From Buddleja alternifolia (Eukaryota > Streptophyta > Magnoliopsida > Lamiales > Scrophulariaceae): DNA of 64,000 nucleotides. The translations under genes and the position numbers were made by a program. Numbering within the stretch: position 1 is the stretch's first letter; each line of letters opens with the position of its first letter. The notes under the pieces were generated by a model that was not told the DNA's origin, did not search any database, and saw nothing but the letters and a program-made list of their open reading frames with translations. This document shows positions 1 through 10,965 of the stretch, piece after piece. The DNA is taken from positions 17,412,569 to 17,476,568 of the forward strand of contig CM033395.1 in NCBI GenBank assembly GCA_019426215.1. The letters run 5' to 3'.

Positions 1-661
1 CCTAAAGAGTCGCATTTAAAGGAATTGCAAAGGGAAAAACCGTTTTTGACAAAAAGAGTTTTTTGGCATTTGATATCGATTATTATTAAATAATTTTTCA
101 TTTGATGGTATGATTAATTAATAAACTTAATTTCTTGGAGAGATTCATAATAATTTAATTGATTGATTTATTTAATTAATTATTGGATAAATTAATTAAA
201 TAGAATTAAATTAAATTAAAATTGGAACCAAGAGGTGCACTAGCCCAAAGGCTAGTGCACGACTAAGATGGATGTCCAATATAGACGCCCTATGCCTTGG
301 TATCCATGAGTTTTGTAACTCTTGAGTTGTGTATTTATACACAACTTAAAAGGAGTTAAAAACCCTAGCCTCCTTTTCCACAGAGAAAAGTAAAGAACTT
401 AGTCAAAAATTCTCTCCCCTCATCCTCTCTCTTAGCCGTGCACTACATTGAAGAAAGGAGGAGGATTTTTGCTTTGGATTCCTGCACGAGGCTTTAGAGG
501 CAGTGACAAATTTGCTACTCGGGTTAGATTTTGAAATTCGCATATAATGAAGAACATGTGAGTTGTCTTCCTCTAAGTTTGAATATGGAGAATTAGAGAT
601 GAACCACAACTTGGGATTTTTAAATTCTTCCTTTGCATTTTTATATACACGTTCCCCAACA
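1..661 (+). repeat. Copia-A1 LTR, 3' part (cut by window start)
   Basis: The first bases match the middle of the family A LTRs (for example near 44200 and 53480), including the conserved stretch that begins CCTAAAGAGTCGC. The block ends with the family terminus CCCCAACA at 661. No primer-binding site follows; the next sequence is a family B LTR. This is therefore the 3' LTR of a plus-strand element, or a solo LTR, inserted into a family B copy. The probable target duplication begins CATTA at 662, but its partner is outside the window. Confidence 0.8.
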
Positions 662-986
662 CATTAAACCTTGAATGATCCTTGGCTTGTATCTTCACAT
701 CGACGCTTGACACTTAGATAGTGGCTTAGATATCTTCATCTTCATTCAGACTTCAGATGCTTGTACTTGAGACTTAACTTATGACAAACTCACTCAGAGT
801 ACTATCAAAAGCTCAATCTAAGATACTTAGCCTAACAATTTAGAATAAAAACGAATAAAAGCCTTGTACAAATCTAACACTCAAAGCCTATACACAATTT
901 CTAATGAAATTAAACTTATATAATTTGGGGTCTAACATAAATCCTAATTGTCATCATCAAAACATCTAACAAAAAATTTCCTAACA
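662..986 (-). repeat. Copia-B1 LTR fragment
   Basis: This matches the U3 part of the reverse-oriented family B LTRs at 34200-34526 and 55700-56023, including the ending CCTAACA at 986. It is cut on the left by the A1 insertion. About 50 bp of unrecognised sequence (987-1039), perhaps a relic of the B1 interior, separates it from the A2 LTR. Confidence 0.75.
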
Positions 987-1039
987 ATCTCTCATCACGA
1001 GTTCGACAATGAGCAATTCTTCCACCAGGTTTACCTTAA

Positions 1040-2402
1040 GTAGTGCTTAATGAATTTTTTTCACTAAGTAGTATATTTATACTACAATGGAAAACAATAA
1101 CCTAGGTCACTAAGGCCCTACTGTGGACGCCCACTTCAAGGCTTTTAAGGCTTCGGGCTTTAGTCCTATTTTTTGCCTTTTTTATTAATTAAATAATTAA
1201 TATTATTTATCCAATAAACTAATTAATTAAATAATCAATTAAATTCATGTTAATTTTATAATTAGATTCCTCTACGGAATTAATTAATTTATTAACTTAA
1301 TTAATTAATTAAAATCATCCAATGATTAATTAATTAATTAATCACGATATCCAATACCGAAATTCTCTCAAGTCATTTCAATGATTTTCCTTTTGTACTT
1401 CCTTTAAGCGCGACTCTTTAAGTTCGTCTCAAAAGGCAATTGGGAGGAAACCAAAAGGATGTGAGTAACATTTAGCCAGTCACGTGACTCACATCGTATC
1501 CCAATTGAGAACGAATGAATAGGATCATTCCAAACCTTATAAGTTGTGAATACAGTACGAGTATAAACCTTTTATTCTTATATCCCAGTCAAGTGAGAGC
1601 CATGGTTTTAGTCAAACTCACATGACTTGACCATATGCACAGCTCATAATGAGTCGAGGTCATTGAGTATACTTTCATGTCTAACATGAGTATCTCTTTA
1701 TGCTTTGGCCAAAGACTTTTAACCTCACTCATTCATGACTACATTGGATATTTAGTTCATTCACTTCTGAGAGAATAAATCCCATTTTGCTAATCAGTTA
1801 ACAATGCTACTTGCCCATCAAGTCGTACTTTGAGGTCGATCCCACCAAAGGTTGAATTGGATCTAACTACTCTAATGAAAGACTTGATGTCATAAGTACA
1901 TCTTCAACTCGATTCCTTAGGTCTAAGGTTCACGCGTACCTATCACAACTTATCAGTTTCATCATTGACTGTCAGTGAGTGAATACCCATGTAATGAAAT
2001 CGATGTGAGCCGTGTTCGAACATATCAATCTAACTCGTATGTCTATGACATAAGTTCCCACTATCATTCCCATAGTGTTCGACTGACACTTTCTCTGTCA
2101 AAACTTACATCATACAAGTCTTTGTCCTGTATTGATGTCCAGTCAATACTCTCTTAGACTTGTGAACCCTATTTAGATAATAAGGATCAAAACTTTCTAG
2201 TGCCATTCTTCTTAACCCATAGGAAGTAGAAGGTTTGCCTTATTATCAAGGACTTTACGTTGTTTATTAACAACTTACAAATGCCTATAAGAAAACAACA
2301 AAATAATGCCTTATATATATAACGAAAAAATATTGTTTAGTTACAAGTCAATGCTCTATAAATCTATCCTCTTTATGGCATTTGAGGGCATACACTCTAA
2401 CA
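1040..2402 (-). repeat. Copia-A2 3' LTR (truncated)
   Basis: It aligns with the right-hand A2 LTR from the CACTAAGTAGTATATTTATA region near 1070 up to the U3 terminus TCTAACA at 2402. The last 290 or so bases of U5 present in the other LTR are missing here; the homology fades at about 1040. Confidence 0.85.
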
Positions 2403-2419
2403 AATTCCCACTTGCACTC
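2403..2419 (-). other. Polypurine tract of Copia-A2
   Basis: Directly inside the 3' LTR, the minus strand reads GAGTGCAAGTGGGAATT. The other copies have AAGTGGGAGATT at the same place. It primes plus-strand DNA synthesis in LTR elements. Confidence 0.75.
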
Positions 2420-3240
2420 AATGCCATTTGCTATGGCATTTATTATCCATCCCCTTGAGATGTTTTTCTAGCACCGCCTGTGCCAATGGCTTGGTCAATG
2501 GATCAGCGACATTGTCAACTGAGGCTATTTTCCTGAACTGATATTTTTCCTCGTGCAACGATCTCTTTTATGATGTGATATCTCCTCTTGATGTGTTTGG
2601 ACTTGTTGTGAGACCTGGGTACCTTTGTTTGCGCTATTGCTCCAGTGTTGTCACAATAAAGTGGCAACGAGAGCTTTATGCTAGGAACCACTTGAAGTTC
2701 GCGGAGGTAGCTATGTATTCAGCCTCTGTAGTGGAGTCCACGGTTGTGCTTTTCTTGGAGCTTTTCCAAGTCACCGCCCCACCATTGAGGGTGCATACAC
2801 ATCCTGAGGTGGATTTCTGGTCATCGACATCAGATTGAAAATCCGAATCAGTGAACCCGTCCACTCTCAGGTTACCACTCCCATAGATGAGAATCATATC
2901 CTTAGTTCTCTTAAGATACTTTAGGATATTCTTCACAGCTATCCAATGTTCCTTGCCAGGGTTTGCTTGAAATCGACTAACAACGCTTACCGAATAAGCA
3001 ATGTCAGGTCTAGTACACAACATTGCGTACATCAGGCTACCCACTGCTGATGCATAGGGTACAGTGCTCATTTCCTTTTTATCTTCCTCACTTTGAGGAC
3101 ACATAGATTTTGAGAGACTTATCCCATGTCTTATTGGCAGGGACCCTTTCTTAGAATCCTCCATCCTATATCTCTTTAGGACCTTTTCTAAGTAAAGGGC
3201 TGAGAGAGCCCTATCATTCTATTTGTTCGATCTCTGTAAA
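2420..3240 (-). pseudogene. Copia-A2 RNase H region, broken
   Basis: The open stretch 2676-3164 encodes the end of the reverse transcriptase and RNase H. It shows YASAVGSLMYAMLCTRPDIA, the RNase H start DGFTDSDFQSD, and the TEAEY acidic motif. Just after TEAEY a small deletion shifts the frame, and the last 90 or so residues survive only as shadows in other frames down to the polypurine tract. It lies downstream of the reverse transcriptase piece, in the order expected for copia. By comparison with A6 it is a dead copy. Confidence 0.8.
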
Positions 3241-3241
3241 T

Positions 3242-4461
3242 TCAAATCCCTAGATTATAAGTTGTCTCTCCCAAGTCTTTCATGGAGAAAGTACTCAAAA
3301 GCCACTTCGTTACAGTGGTGAGCATTCCTATATCATTCCATTTGAGTAATATGTCATCTATATATAACACAAGGAATGTTATCTTGCTCCCACTAACCTT
3401 CTTGTAAACACATGGCTCGTCTTCGTTCTTGATGAAGTCAAATCCTTTGACAGCCTCATCAAAACGTAGATTCCAGCTACGGGATGCTTGTTTGAGTCTA
3501 TAAATGGATCTCTCAAGCTTAGGGTACACACCTTATGAATATGCTCCTCGGATACAAAACTTTTAGGCTGTTCCATATAGATATCCTCTTCTAGGGATCC
3601 ATTTAGGAAAACAGTTTTGACATCCATTTGCCATATTTCATAGTCTAGGCGTGCGGCTATTACAAGTAGAATCCTTATTGATTTGATCATAGCCATTGGC
3701 GAAAAGGTTTCTTGGTAGTCAATTCCTTCTTTTTGACTATACCCTTTCGCCACTAGCCTGGCTTTGTAGGTGTCAACCTTGCCATCAACACCAATTTTTC
3801 TCTTGTAAATCCATTTGCACCCGATAGGTTTCACCCCTTCAGGTTGGTCCACAAGTTTCCAGACTTGGTTTGCATGCATCGAATCGATCTCAGTTTGCAT
3901 AGCTTCACGCCATCTAGTAGCATCCACATCCACCATTTCTTGATCAAAAGTGGAGGGTTCATCTCCATGATCCTCCTCTAATACAGAATGAAGATCCAGC
4001 TCCCTCTGTACTAGATATCCGTACCTCTTAGGCAGTTGAGGTACTCTACTTGATCTTCGTGATTGTGGTTGTGTTACAGAAGGTTCGATTCTCATTCCCT
4101 GTGTAGATATATCCACTGGAGTTTCATTATGTTCTTCGAGAACAATCTTTCTACCCTCTCCTCCTTCTTTAATGAACTCATCTTTAAGAAAGTGGGCTTG
4201 TAAAGCTACAATGATCCTCTGATCATCGTGCAGGTAAAAGAGGTACCCCATTGAATCCTCAGGATATCCAACGAAACATCCCTTCAAAGATCTAGCCTCC
4301 AACTTGTCCATTTTAGTCTTTTTGACATAAGCCGGACATCCCCAAATCTTGATGTGATTAAAACTTGGTTTCCTATTTCTCCATATCTCATATGGAGTCT
4401 TAGGAACGGACTTGGACGGATATCTATTTAAAATGTGTACTCCTGTAAGCAGCACATGCAC
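3242..4461 (-). pseudogene. Copia-A2 integrase C-terminal part and reverse transcriptase, frameshifted
   Basis: The frame ending at 3379 begins in the integrase C-terminal region ([11 protein letters not shown], then GCPAYVKK and [11 protein letters not shown]). It passes through a spacer into the reverse transcriptase (WKLVDQPEGVKPIGCKWIYK, YKARLVAKGYSQKEGIDY, QMDVKTVFLNG). A frameshift near 3530 moves the rest into the 3242-3529 frame, which has LERSIYRLKQASRSWN and the catalytic motif YIDDILL, where most copia elements have YVDD. The fragments together cover most of the polymerase, but no single frame is open. Confidence 0.85.
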
Positions 4462-4579
4462 AGTGAAATGGGTAAGTCAGTGTAGCTGAGCATGGAGCGA
4501 ACCATGTCCAACAAGGTTTAATTCCTTCGCTCTGCTACTCCATTTAACTGTGGTGTCGTTGGAGGTGTGACCTGTAATA

Positions 4580-6283
4580 CTATACCATTCTCTCTGAGGT
4601 ATACATCAAAGTCGTTGTCTTTTCTCCTCCTCCATCCGATCGAAAAGTTTTTATATGTTGACTAGTTTGATTTTCCACTAAAGCCTTGAATTCCTTGAAC
4701 TTTTCAATGGATTCTGACTTATGCCTCATCAGGTACACTAGACCATATCTTGAATGGTCATCAGTGAAGGTGATGAAGTAAAGGAAACCTCCTCGTGCCA
4801 TTTCTCCAAATGGACCACAAACATCAGTGTGCACTAAACCTAAGATTTGTGAGGCTCTTTCAAAAGTCCTTGTAAAGGGGGATCTAGCCAGCTTGATTTT
4901 GAGACAAGATTCACAAGTAGGATAGGGATTCAATCCTAATGGACCGATTAGTCCATCTTTCTCCATTTTGTGAATTTTATGTTCGCCGGCATGGCCTAGT
5001 CTAAGATGCCAGATCAATCTTTGGTTTATTCCAAGCCTACTACGTTTCCTTTGTATAGTATTCACAGAACACTCATTCTGGACATTAAGGTAATACAATC
5101 CATTTACTAAAGAAGCAAAGCCTACTAATTTATTACCATAATAAATATTGCATTGTTCATCAATAAAACGGAAGGTATAACCAATTTTAACTAAAACGGG
5201 AATTGAAACAATGTTTTTAAGCCTATTGGGAAAAACTAAAATATTATCCAGAAATAGTATTTGTCCAGAATTAAGAAATAATGAGGCAGGTCCGATTGCA
5301 GTAGCTGTGACGCTTTGCTCGCTGCCTACTCTTATCTTCACCTCATCAGGCCTTAGCTTCCTACTTCTTTTCAGATTCTGATTCACACAACATACATGAT
5401 TATTAGCTCCTGAATCAAGAATCCATGAAGAGGAAAATATAGTAATAGAGCAATTAGTTTCAAAATCATAAAGTTCTTTACCTTTCGCTCGTTTGTTAGG
5501 ATAGTCTCTTCTCCAGTGGCCTAGCTCACCACAGCATAAGCATTTGTCCTGATATCTAGCCCTCTTATTTCTCCTTCGTTGTGCTTTGTTGCAAGTCGTG
5601 CTGGATGCTCCCTCTTCTAGATGGTTATTATTATTCCTTCTTTCATCCAATGGATTAGGAGAAGTAATTGCCATTAGATTGTTCCATTTGTCCGCCTTTA
5701 TTTGGTTCTGAGCAACTTTGAGTTTTTCTAATAGCCCAGCTGAAGAACCCTCAATGTCATTCATGTCAAAGTTTATGACGAAGTAGTAGAACGAATCGGG
5801 GAGTGATTGTAGGATGAGATCAACTTGGAGGTGTAGGTCCATGTATAAAGATTTTAATTTTTCTATCATGGTCATCATTTTGAAAATGTGTTCTCCAACT
5901 TCCTCTGCTTCATTCATTTTAGTTCGGAAGAGATCCCTTGAAATGAAATATCTAGCGGTCCTACTGCGCTCTCCGAACAGCTCATCCAGATGTAGGATAA
6001 TGTCTCTTGCATTATCCATCTTATCATAGGACCTTTGCAACTCTATGCACATCGAGCTTAAGATGTACACTCTTGCTCTATGGTTGTCACAATACCAATC
6101 CCAATGAGCCAGGCAAACTTCATCACCCTCGTCTTTTCCAAGAATGGGAGGACGACCAACTTCCAGTACATAGTCTATGGATTCACTGCTAAGGACCATC
6201 CTCAGCTTTGTGAGCCATTCTATGTAGTTTGGACTTGTGAGAATCGTGTTTTCCATTAATTTCGACAGTGGTTTGGGAGACAT
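4580..6283 (-). pseudogene. Copia-A2 gag, protease and integrase core, one 567-codon frame
   Basis: This is the longest open frame in the window. From the N-terminus it has a UBN2-type gag (LTSPNYIEWLTKLRMVL at about residue 15), a zinc knuckle near 250 (CLCCGELGHWRRDYPN), an aspartic protease motif (WILDSGANNHVCC) near 285, the GAG-pre-integrase zinc-binding part (HLRLGHAGEHKIHKME ... CESCL), and the integrase core start (VHTDVCGPFGE, FTDDHSRYG). It ends by frameshift within the integrase. The final knuckle cysteine is Tyr here (Cys in A6), so RNA binding was probably lost. The start methionine follows the leader and matches the gag start of A4 and A6. Confidence 0.88.
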
Positions 6284-8118
6284 TATTAGATTTGAGAGAG
6301 AGAAATCAAATAACCCCAGAAAATAAACCAGACTTGATTAGACTTATGTAACTAAACTAAGATCAAGTTTAAAATCAAGGACTTCAACTTATAACTTGGC
6401 TCCCACTACATTTTTCGATATTCACACTCCCACTGTGAAAAACGGAAGTGATTGTTGCTATGTACTTCGTGGTGGGGATTGAGTTTTTTAATTAATGTAA
6501 TAGATGGCAACCCTTTAACGATATTTGGTCCATTATTTAATTAAAGTGATGTCCAACATCAGTCTATCCAATAGATGGTTTGATCTTCTTTTTCCCATAA
6601 TCCACCAAAACCGCAACCCTTTAACGATTTATAGGCTTTGTGGACTATCTAAGTTTATTCTCACTAACTCCTCATAATCTAACATTTGAATTTCACCTTG
6701 CAACCCTTTAACGATATTTGGGGTGAAATATGTCTCGATTAAGGCATCTAATGAACTTAATAAAATTTTAGAATAAAATCTTGATATACGACCCCCACTT
6801 GCTGGGAAGATGCCATATACTAGGTTTAACACTTAATTTTATTAAGTTTAGTGAAGGGAAAGGATGCCTAGCACCCCTTATTAACTTAGTATAATTTTTG
6901 TTTGGGAGAATTCATGTTCTAAACATTTATCTAAGTCTCACTTTGTACATTATTCAATTTATATAGCGCATATTAAAAACATACATGCTTCATACAACTA
7001 ATGAACATGCATTGAAAGCAATAAATCAACACATATGTCCATGGGCTTTATCTAGAGGGCCCAAGCCAATGGGCCATCATGTAAAAATAAAGGAAAAATA
7101 AACCTAGTTATTCTTCTTGGGCTCCAAGCTCCTCTTCTTTTGGATTGATCTCCTCTTCAAAGGCCTATTTTATTTGTATTTATTACATGAGATTATTGAA
7201 CAACCTATATATAATTCTAAAAATAAAATAAACGGGCTCAATTCCGGCCCTTACAACCCAAAAAAGGAAATACAATCAAAAGAAGCAACCTAAGCCCATG
7301 GACAATGTCACCATCATATAATACATGCTCGCGATAAAATAAAGCAATTATGTTGGTGATTAAGTTAATAATTAATTAGTTCAACTAATTAATTTCTTCA
7401 ATAAAATTCCAAATTTTATTGACATTTATGATAATAAACCATTTAGTGAAAATCTTCCATTTAAATAAATAACTTAATTAAAAAATTCTCCAAGAATCAT
7501 TAATTAATTATTTCATTTAAATAAATAATATTCAATAAAACAATTTTGGCTCGATTTCATCAAATACAAATTACCAACCATTGACATATTTAAATTCAAT
7601 TAATTAGGCCCAAAACTAATTTATTGAAAAGTCCATAATTTTAATTAAAACAATTAGGGCTTATTTAATTAAATCCGGGTCATCATCCTTTTGACCCACT
7701 CGGATAATTAAAATAGCCCAAAACCCATTTATTTCAAAATTAGACCCGAGGAAACAAAATAACCCGACCCGTTAGGGTCCAGGTCATGGACCCAGGAGCA
7801 CAATGTGTGTCGTGCGCCCCCACTGCTTTGAGCCCTGGGGCCATGCGATTACATGCGTGCGCATCTGTGTGAGAAACGGGTGGCCCGAAGCACGCGCAGA
7901 CTACGCACGCCAAGTGCGTCGCGCTCATCGTGGGGTTTTTTCGATCCGATTCTCAAAAAAATCAGATTTTTCAATTCACAAGTCATCATACTACAACATA
8001 CATGAATTAAACACAGACAAATCATGGATTACTATCACAAAAAACATATTCAAAACATGCTTCAAAAACGTGAAAATCACATAATCACGTAATCAATTAA
8101 ATATGGAAATCAGAGATT
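6284..8118 (-). other. Copia-A2 5' leader
   Basis: This noncoding block lies between the primer-binding site and gag. It contains the three ATCGTTAAAGGGTTGC motifs (minus strand; 6507-6522, 6613-6628, 6700-6715), a conserved hairpin (6844-6887), AT-rich sequence, and a GC-rich block (about 7740-7930) next to the primer site. Open frames in it are not conserved with A6. Confidence 0.7.
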
Positions 8119-8131
8119 GGCTCTGATACCA
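8119..8131 (-). other. Primer-binding site, Copia-A2
   Basis: The minus strand reads TGGTATCAGAGCC, the usual plant copia site complementary to the 3' end of initiator methionine tRNA. It starts 2 bases after the 5' LTR. Confidence 0.9.
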
Positions 8132-8132
8132 C

Positions 8133-9592
8133 TATTGGGAAAAAAATTGTGTAAAACAAAAATGCAGCGGAAGACAAAATATTTAAATCCGAAGTCGCTC
8201 ATCTCTATTTCACATATTTAAATTGGGTTTCGAATTCAATTACCGTTCTTCGCGTATGTTGAATTCTGAACCAACTTTGCAATCCCTTCTTGAACAACAA
8301 ATTCGCCGCTATCTCTAAATTGCCACGTCGGAGTCAAAAGCGAAAATATTCTTCTTCTTCTCTTGGGGAAGACGACTAGAGAGAAGGAGAGTTTTGACTT
8401 GGAGAGAAAGTTATGACTTAATCACTTAGTTATTTTTTCACTAAGTAGTATATTTATACTATAATAGAAAATAATAATCTAGGTCACTAAGGCCCTACTG
8501 GACGTCCACTTCAAGGCTTTTAAACCTTCAGGCTTTAGTCCTATTTTTTGCCTTTTTAATTAATTAAATAATTAATATTATTTATCCAATAAATAAATTA
8601 ATTAAATAATCAATTAAATTCATGTTAATTTTATAATTAAATTCCTCTAAGGAATTAATTAATTAATTAATCACGATATCCAATACCGAAATTCTCTCAA
8701 GTCTTTTCCATGATTTTTCTTTTGCACTTCCTTTAAGCGCGACTCTTTAGGTTCGTTTCAAAAGGCAATTGGGAGGAAATCAAAAGGATGTGAGTAACAC
8801 CTAGCCAGTCACGTGACTCACATCGTATCCCAATTGAGAACTAATGAATAGGATCATTCCAAACCTTATACGCTGTGAATACCGTACGAGTATAAACCTT
8901 TTATTCTTATATTCTAGTCAAGTGAGAGTCATGGTTTTAGTCAAACTCACATGACTTCACCATATGCATAGCTCATAATGAGTCGAAGTCATTGAGTATA
9001 CTTTCATGTCTAACATGAGTATCTCTTTATGCTTTGGCCAAAGACTTTTAACCTCACTCATTCATGACTGCATAGGATATTTAGCTCATTCACTTATGAG
9101 AGAATAAATCCCATTTTGCTAATCAGTTAACAATGCTACTTGCCCATCAAGTCGTACTTCGAGGTCGATCCCACCAAAGGGTGAATTTGATCTAACTACT
9201 CTAATGACAGACTTGATGTCACAAGTACATCTTCAACTCGATTCCTCAGGTCTAAGGTTCACGCGTACCTATCACAATTTATCAATTTCATCATTGACTA
9301 TCAGTGAGTGAATATCCATGTGATGAAACCGATGCGAGCCGTGTTTGAACATATCAGTCTAACTGATATGTCTATGACATAAGTTCCCACTATCATTCCC
9401 ATAGTGTTCGACTGACATTTTCTCTGTCAAAACTTACATCATACAAGTCTTTGTCCTGTATTGATGTCCAGTCAATACTCTCTTAGACTTGCGAACCCTA
9501 TTTAGATAATAAAGATCAAATCTTTCTAGTGTCATTCTTCCTAACCCATAAGAAGTAGAAAGTTTGCCTTATTATCAAGGACTTTACGTTGT
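8133..9592 (-). repeat. Copia-A2 5' LTR (truncated)
   Basis: On the plus strand it starts TATTGGG (family end TGTTGGG with one change) and runs to about 9592. There similarity to the left LTR stops at ACGTTGT, so the first 130 or so bases of U3 are missing. Unrelated sequence follows. Confidence 0.85.
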
Positions 9593-10585
9593 GACTTCCT
9601 TTCCTTTAGTGTTTGACCTTTCAGGTTGGTCGGCGTCCACATCAGTTGTTCTTTCTATTGTCTTATAGCTTCCGCATAGCACTTTTTGGGACACGTGTTG
9701 ATCGCCTTTTATTTTTCCTACGCCTTCCACTACCGGGAACTTATCTTAATGTGGTAAGTTGAAATGATTGTCTAGAAAGAGTGTGGATATACGTGCAAGA
9801 AAAAAAAAACCCCAAAACTCTTAAATGCATGAAAATTGTATGATTGTGCCACAATCCAACAAGATGTCAACTTAAGATTAAATTAATGAAATGATAAAAA
9901 GAAAAAAATACGAAAGTAGAAAAATGAAAACTTACAAGCGGGTTCGTGAATTAACTATTTGAACTTTAAAATTAGACTCTTAAAACTAAGAAGACAAATC
10001 AATGAAAAAGTGATAGGAATAGGAGTGCATATAGTTTTTGCAAAGATTAAGAAAAATAATTAACTGATAAACTAATAATTTCTTTTCCACTAGGAGCTTT
10101 TTATCACATAGGACATATCATTGAGCTACAAAAGCTTTCAAGCAAAAGATTATTATTATGTGAACATTATGTATTATTGATCTGGCTAAATTATGTAATT
10201 TTCTAACCAAATCAGATATGGACTATATATTACTTTTTGATCAATGTTATGTTTTGTACATTTTCATTAAAAAATGATTGTCAAGTTAAATGTCCTTTAT
10301 TTTTCTGTTAATACAAACATTAAATAAAAGCTAAGGATTTATGTTATTGAATAAACTAAATTTATAAATAAATGTTAACTAATCAAATTAAATTAAGACT
10401 ATACATTATAATTTTATGCACTTTAGTATTATATTGAGTTGTGGAATTATCATCAAGTTAAATATCCCATTAACATAATAAACTTTATAAACTACAATTT
10501 TTATCTTATATTTAAAAACTTTGTTTATTTGCATAGGTATAGTACACGGAATTTCATACTAAGAATCAAAACAAATATAGTAGAA
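9593..10585. other. Unassigned AT-rich host sequence
   Basis: Nothing coding or repetitive is recognised here except short A-runs. It lies between the broken A2 LTR and the 3' side of the hydrolase gene. Confidence 0.5.
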
Positions 10586-10613
10586 CACGCACAATGCACG
10601 TGCATTTTACTAG
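10586..10613 (+). repeat. Possible Helitron 3' end
   Basis: An imperfect hairpin around GCACAATGCACGTGC is followed a few bases later by CTAG and then T, as at plant Helitron 3' ends. It resembles the better end at 14474-14501. No matching 5' end was found, so it may be a relic. Confidence 0.35.
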
Positions 10614-10965
10614 TTCAAGCAAAAAGCTCCTCCTTAATGGTATCTTTTGGGCAAAAACCATCTCTCCTAACCAAGCATATGCGTCTTATTCTTACACAAA
10701 CGATTTACATAGAAACATTTGAGAATTGCAGTACTTTTGAAGATACCTATTGGGTTCATTCACATTGATCCTTGACATATATGATAACTCCAATCCAGGA
10801 AATACTCTTTAATTCACAATCACAAATTAAAGTAGCTCTAAATGCAATACTAGATTTTTCAACCCCATTTTCTTATGGTACAGAATGTCGAGGAGTATCT
10901 ATCCTGAAACAGAAGCATAAGCACAACACTAGTACATCTATATCGTATCGTAACTTGTCTGCCTG

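Larger units (their letters stand above)
1040..9592 (-). mobile_element. Copia-A2, minus-strand LTR retrotransposon, decayed
   Basis: Read on the minus strand the order is 5' LTR (8133-9592), primer-binding site, leader, gag, protease, integrase, reverse transcriptase, RNase H, polypurine tract, 3' LTR (1040-2402). Integrase before reverse transcriptase is the Ty1/copia order. Several frameshifts and stops break the polyprotein. Both LTRs lack their outer ends, so no target duplication can be seen. The finer lineage within copia is not certain. Confidence 0.9.

Noticed and set aside
7740..8084. Short ORFs on both strands near the A2 primer site
   Set aside because: Noncoding leader sequence; not conserved in A6.
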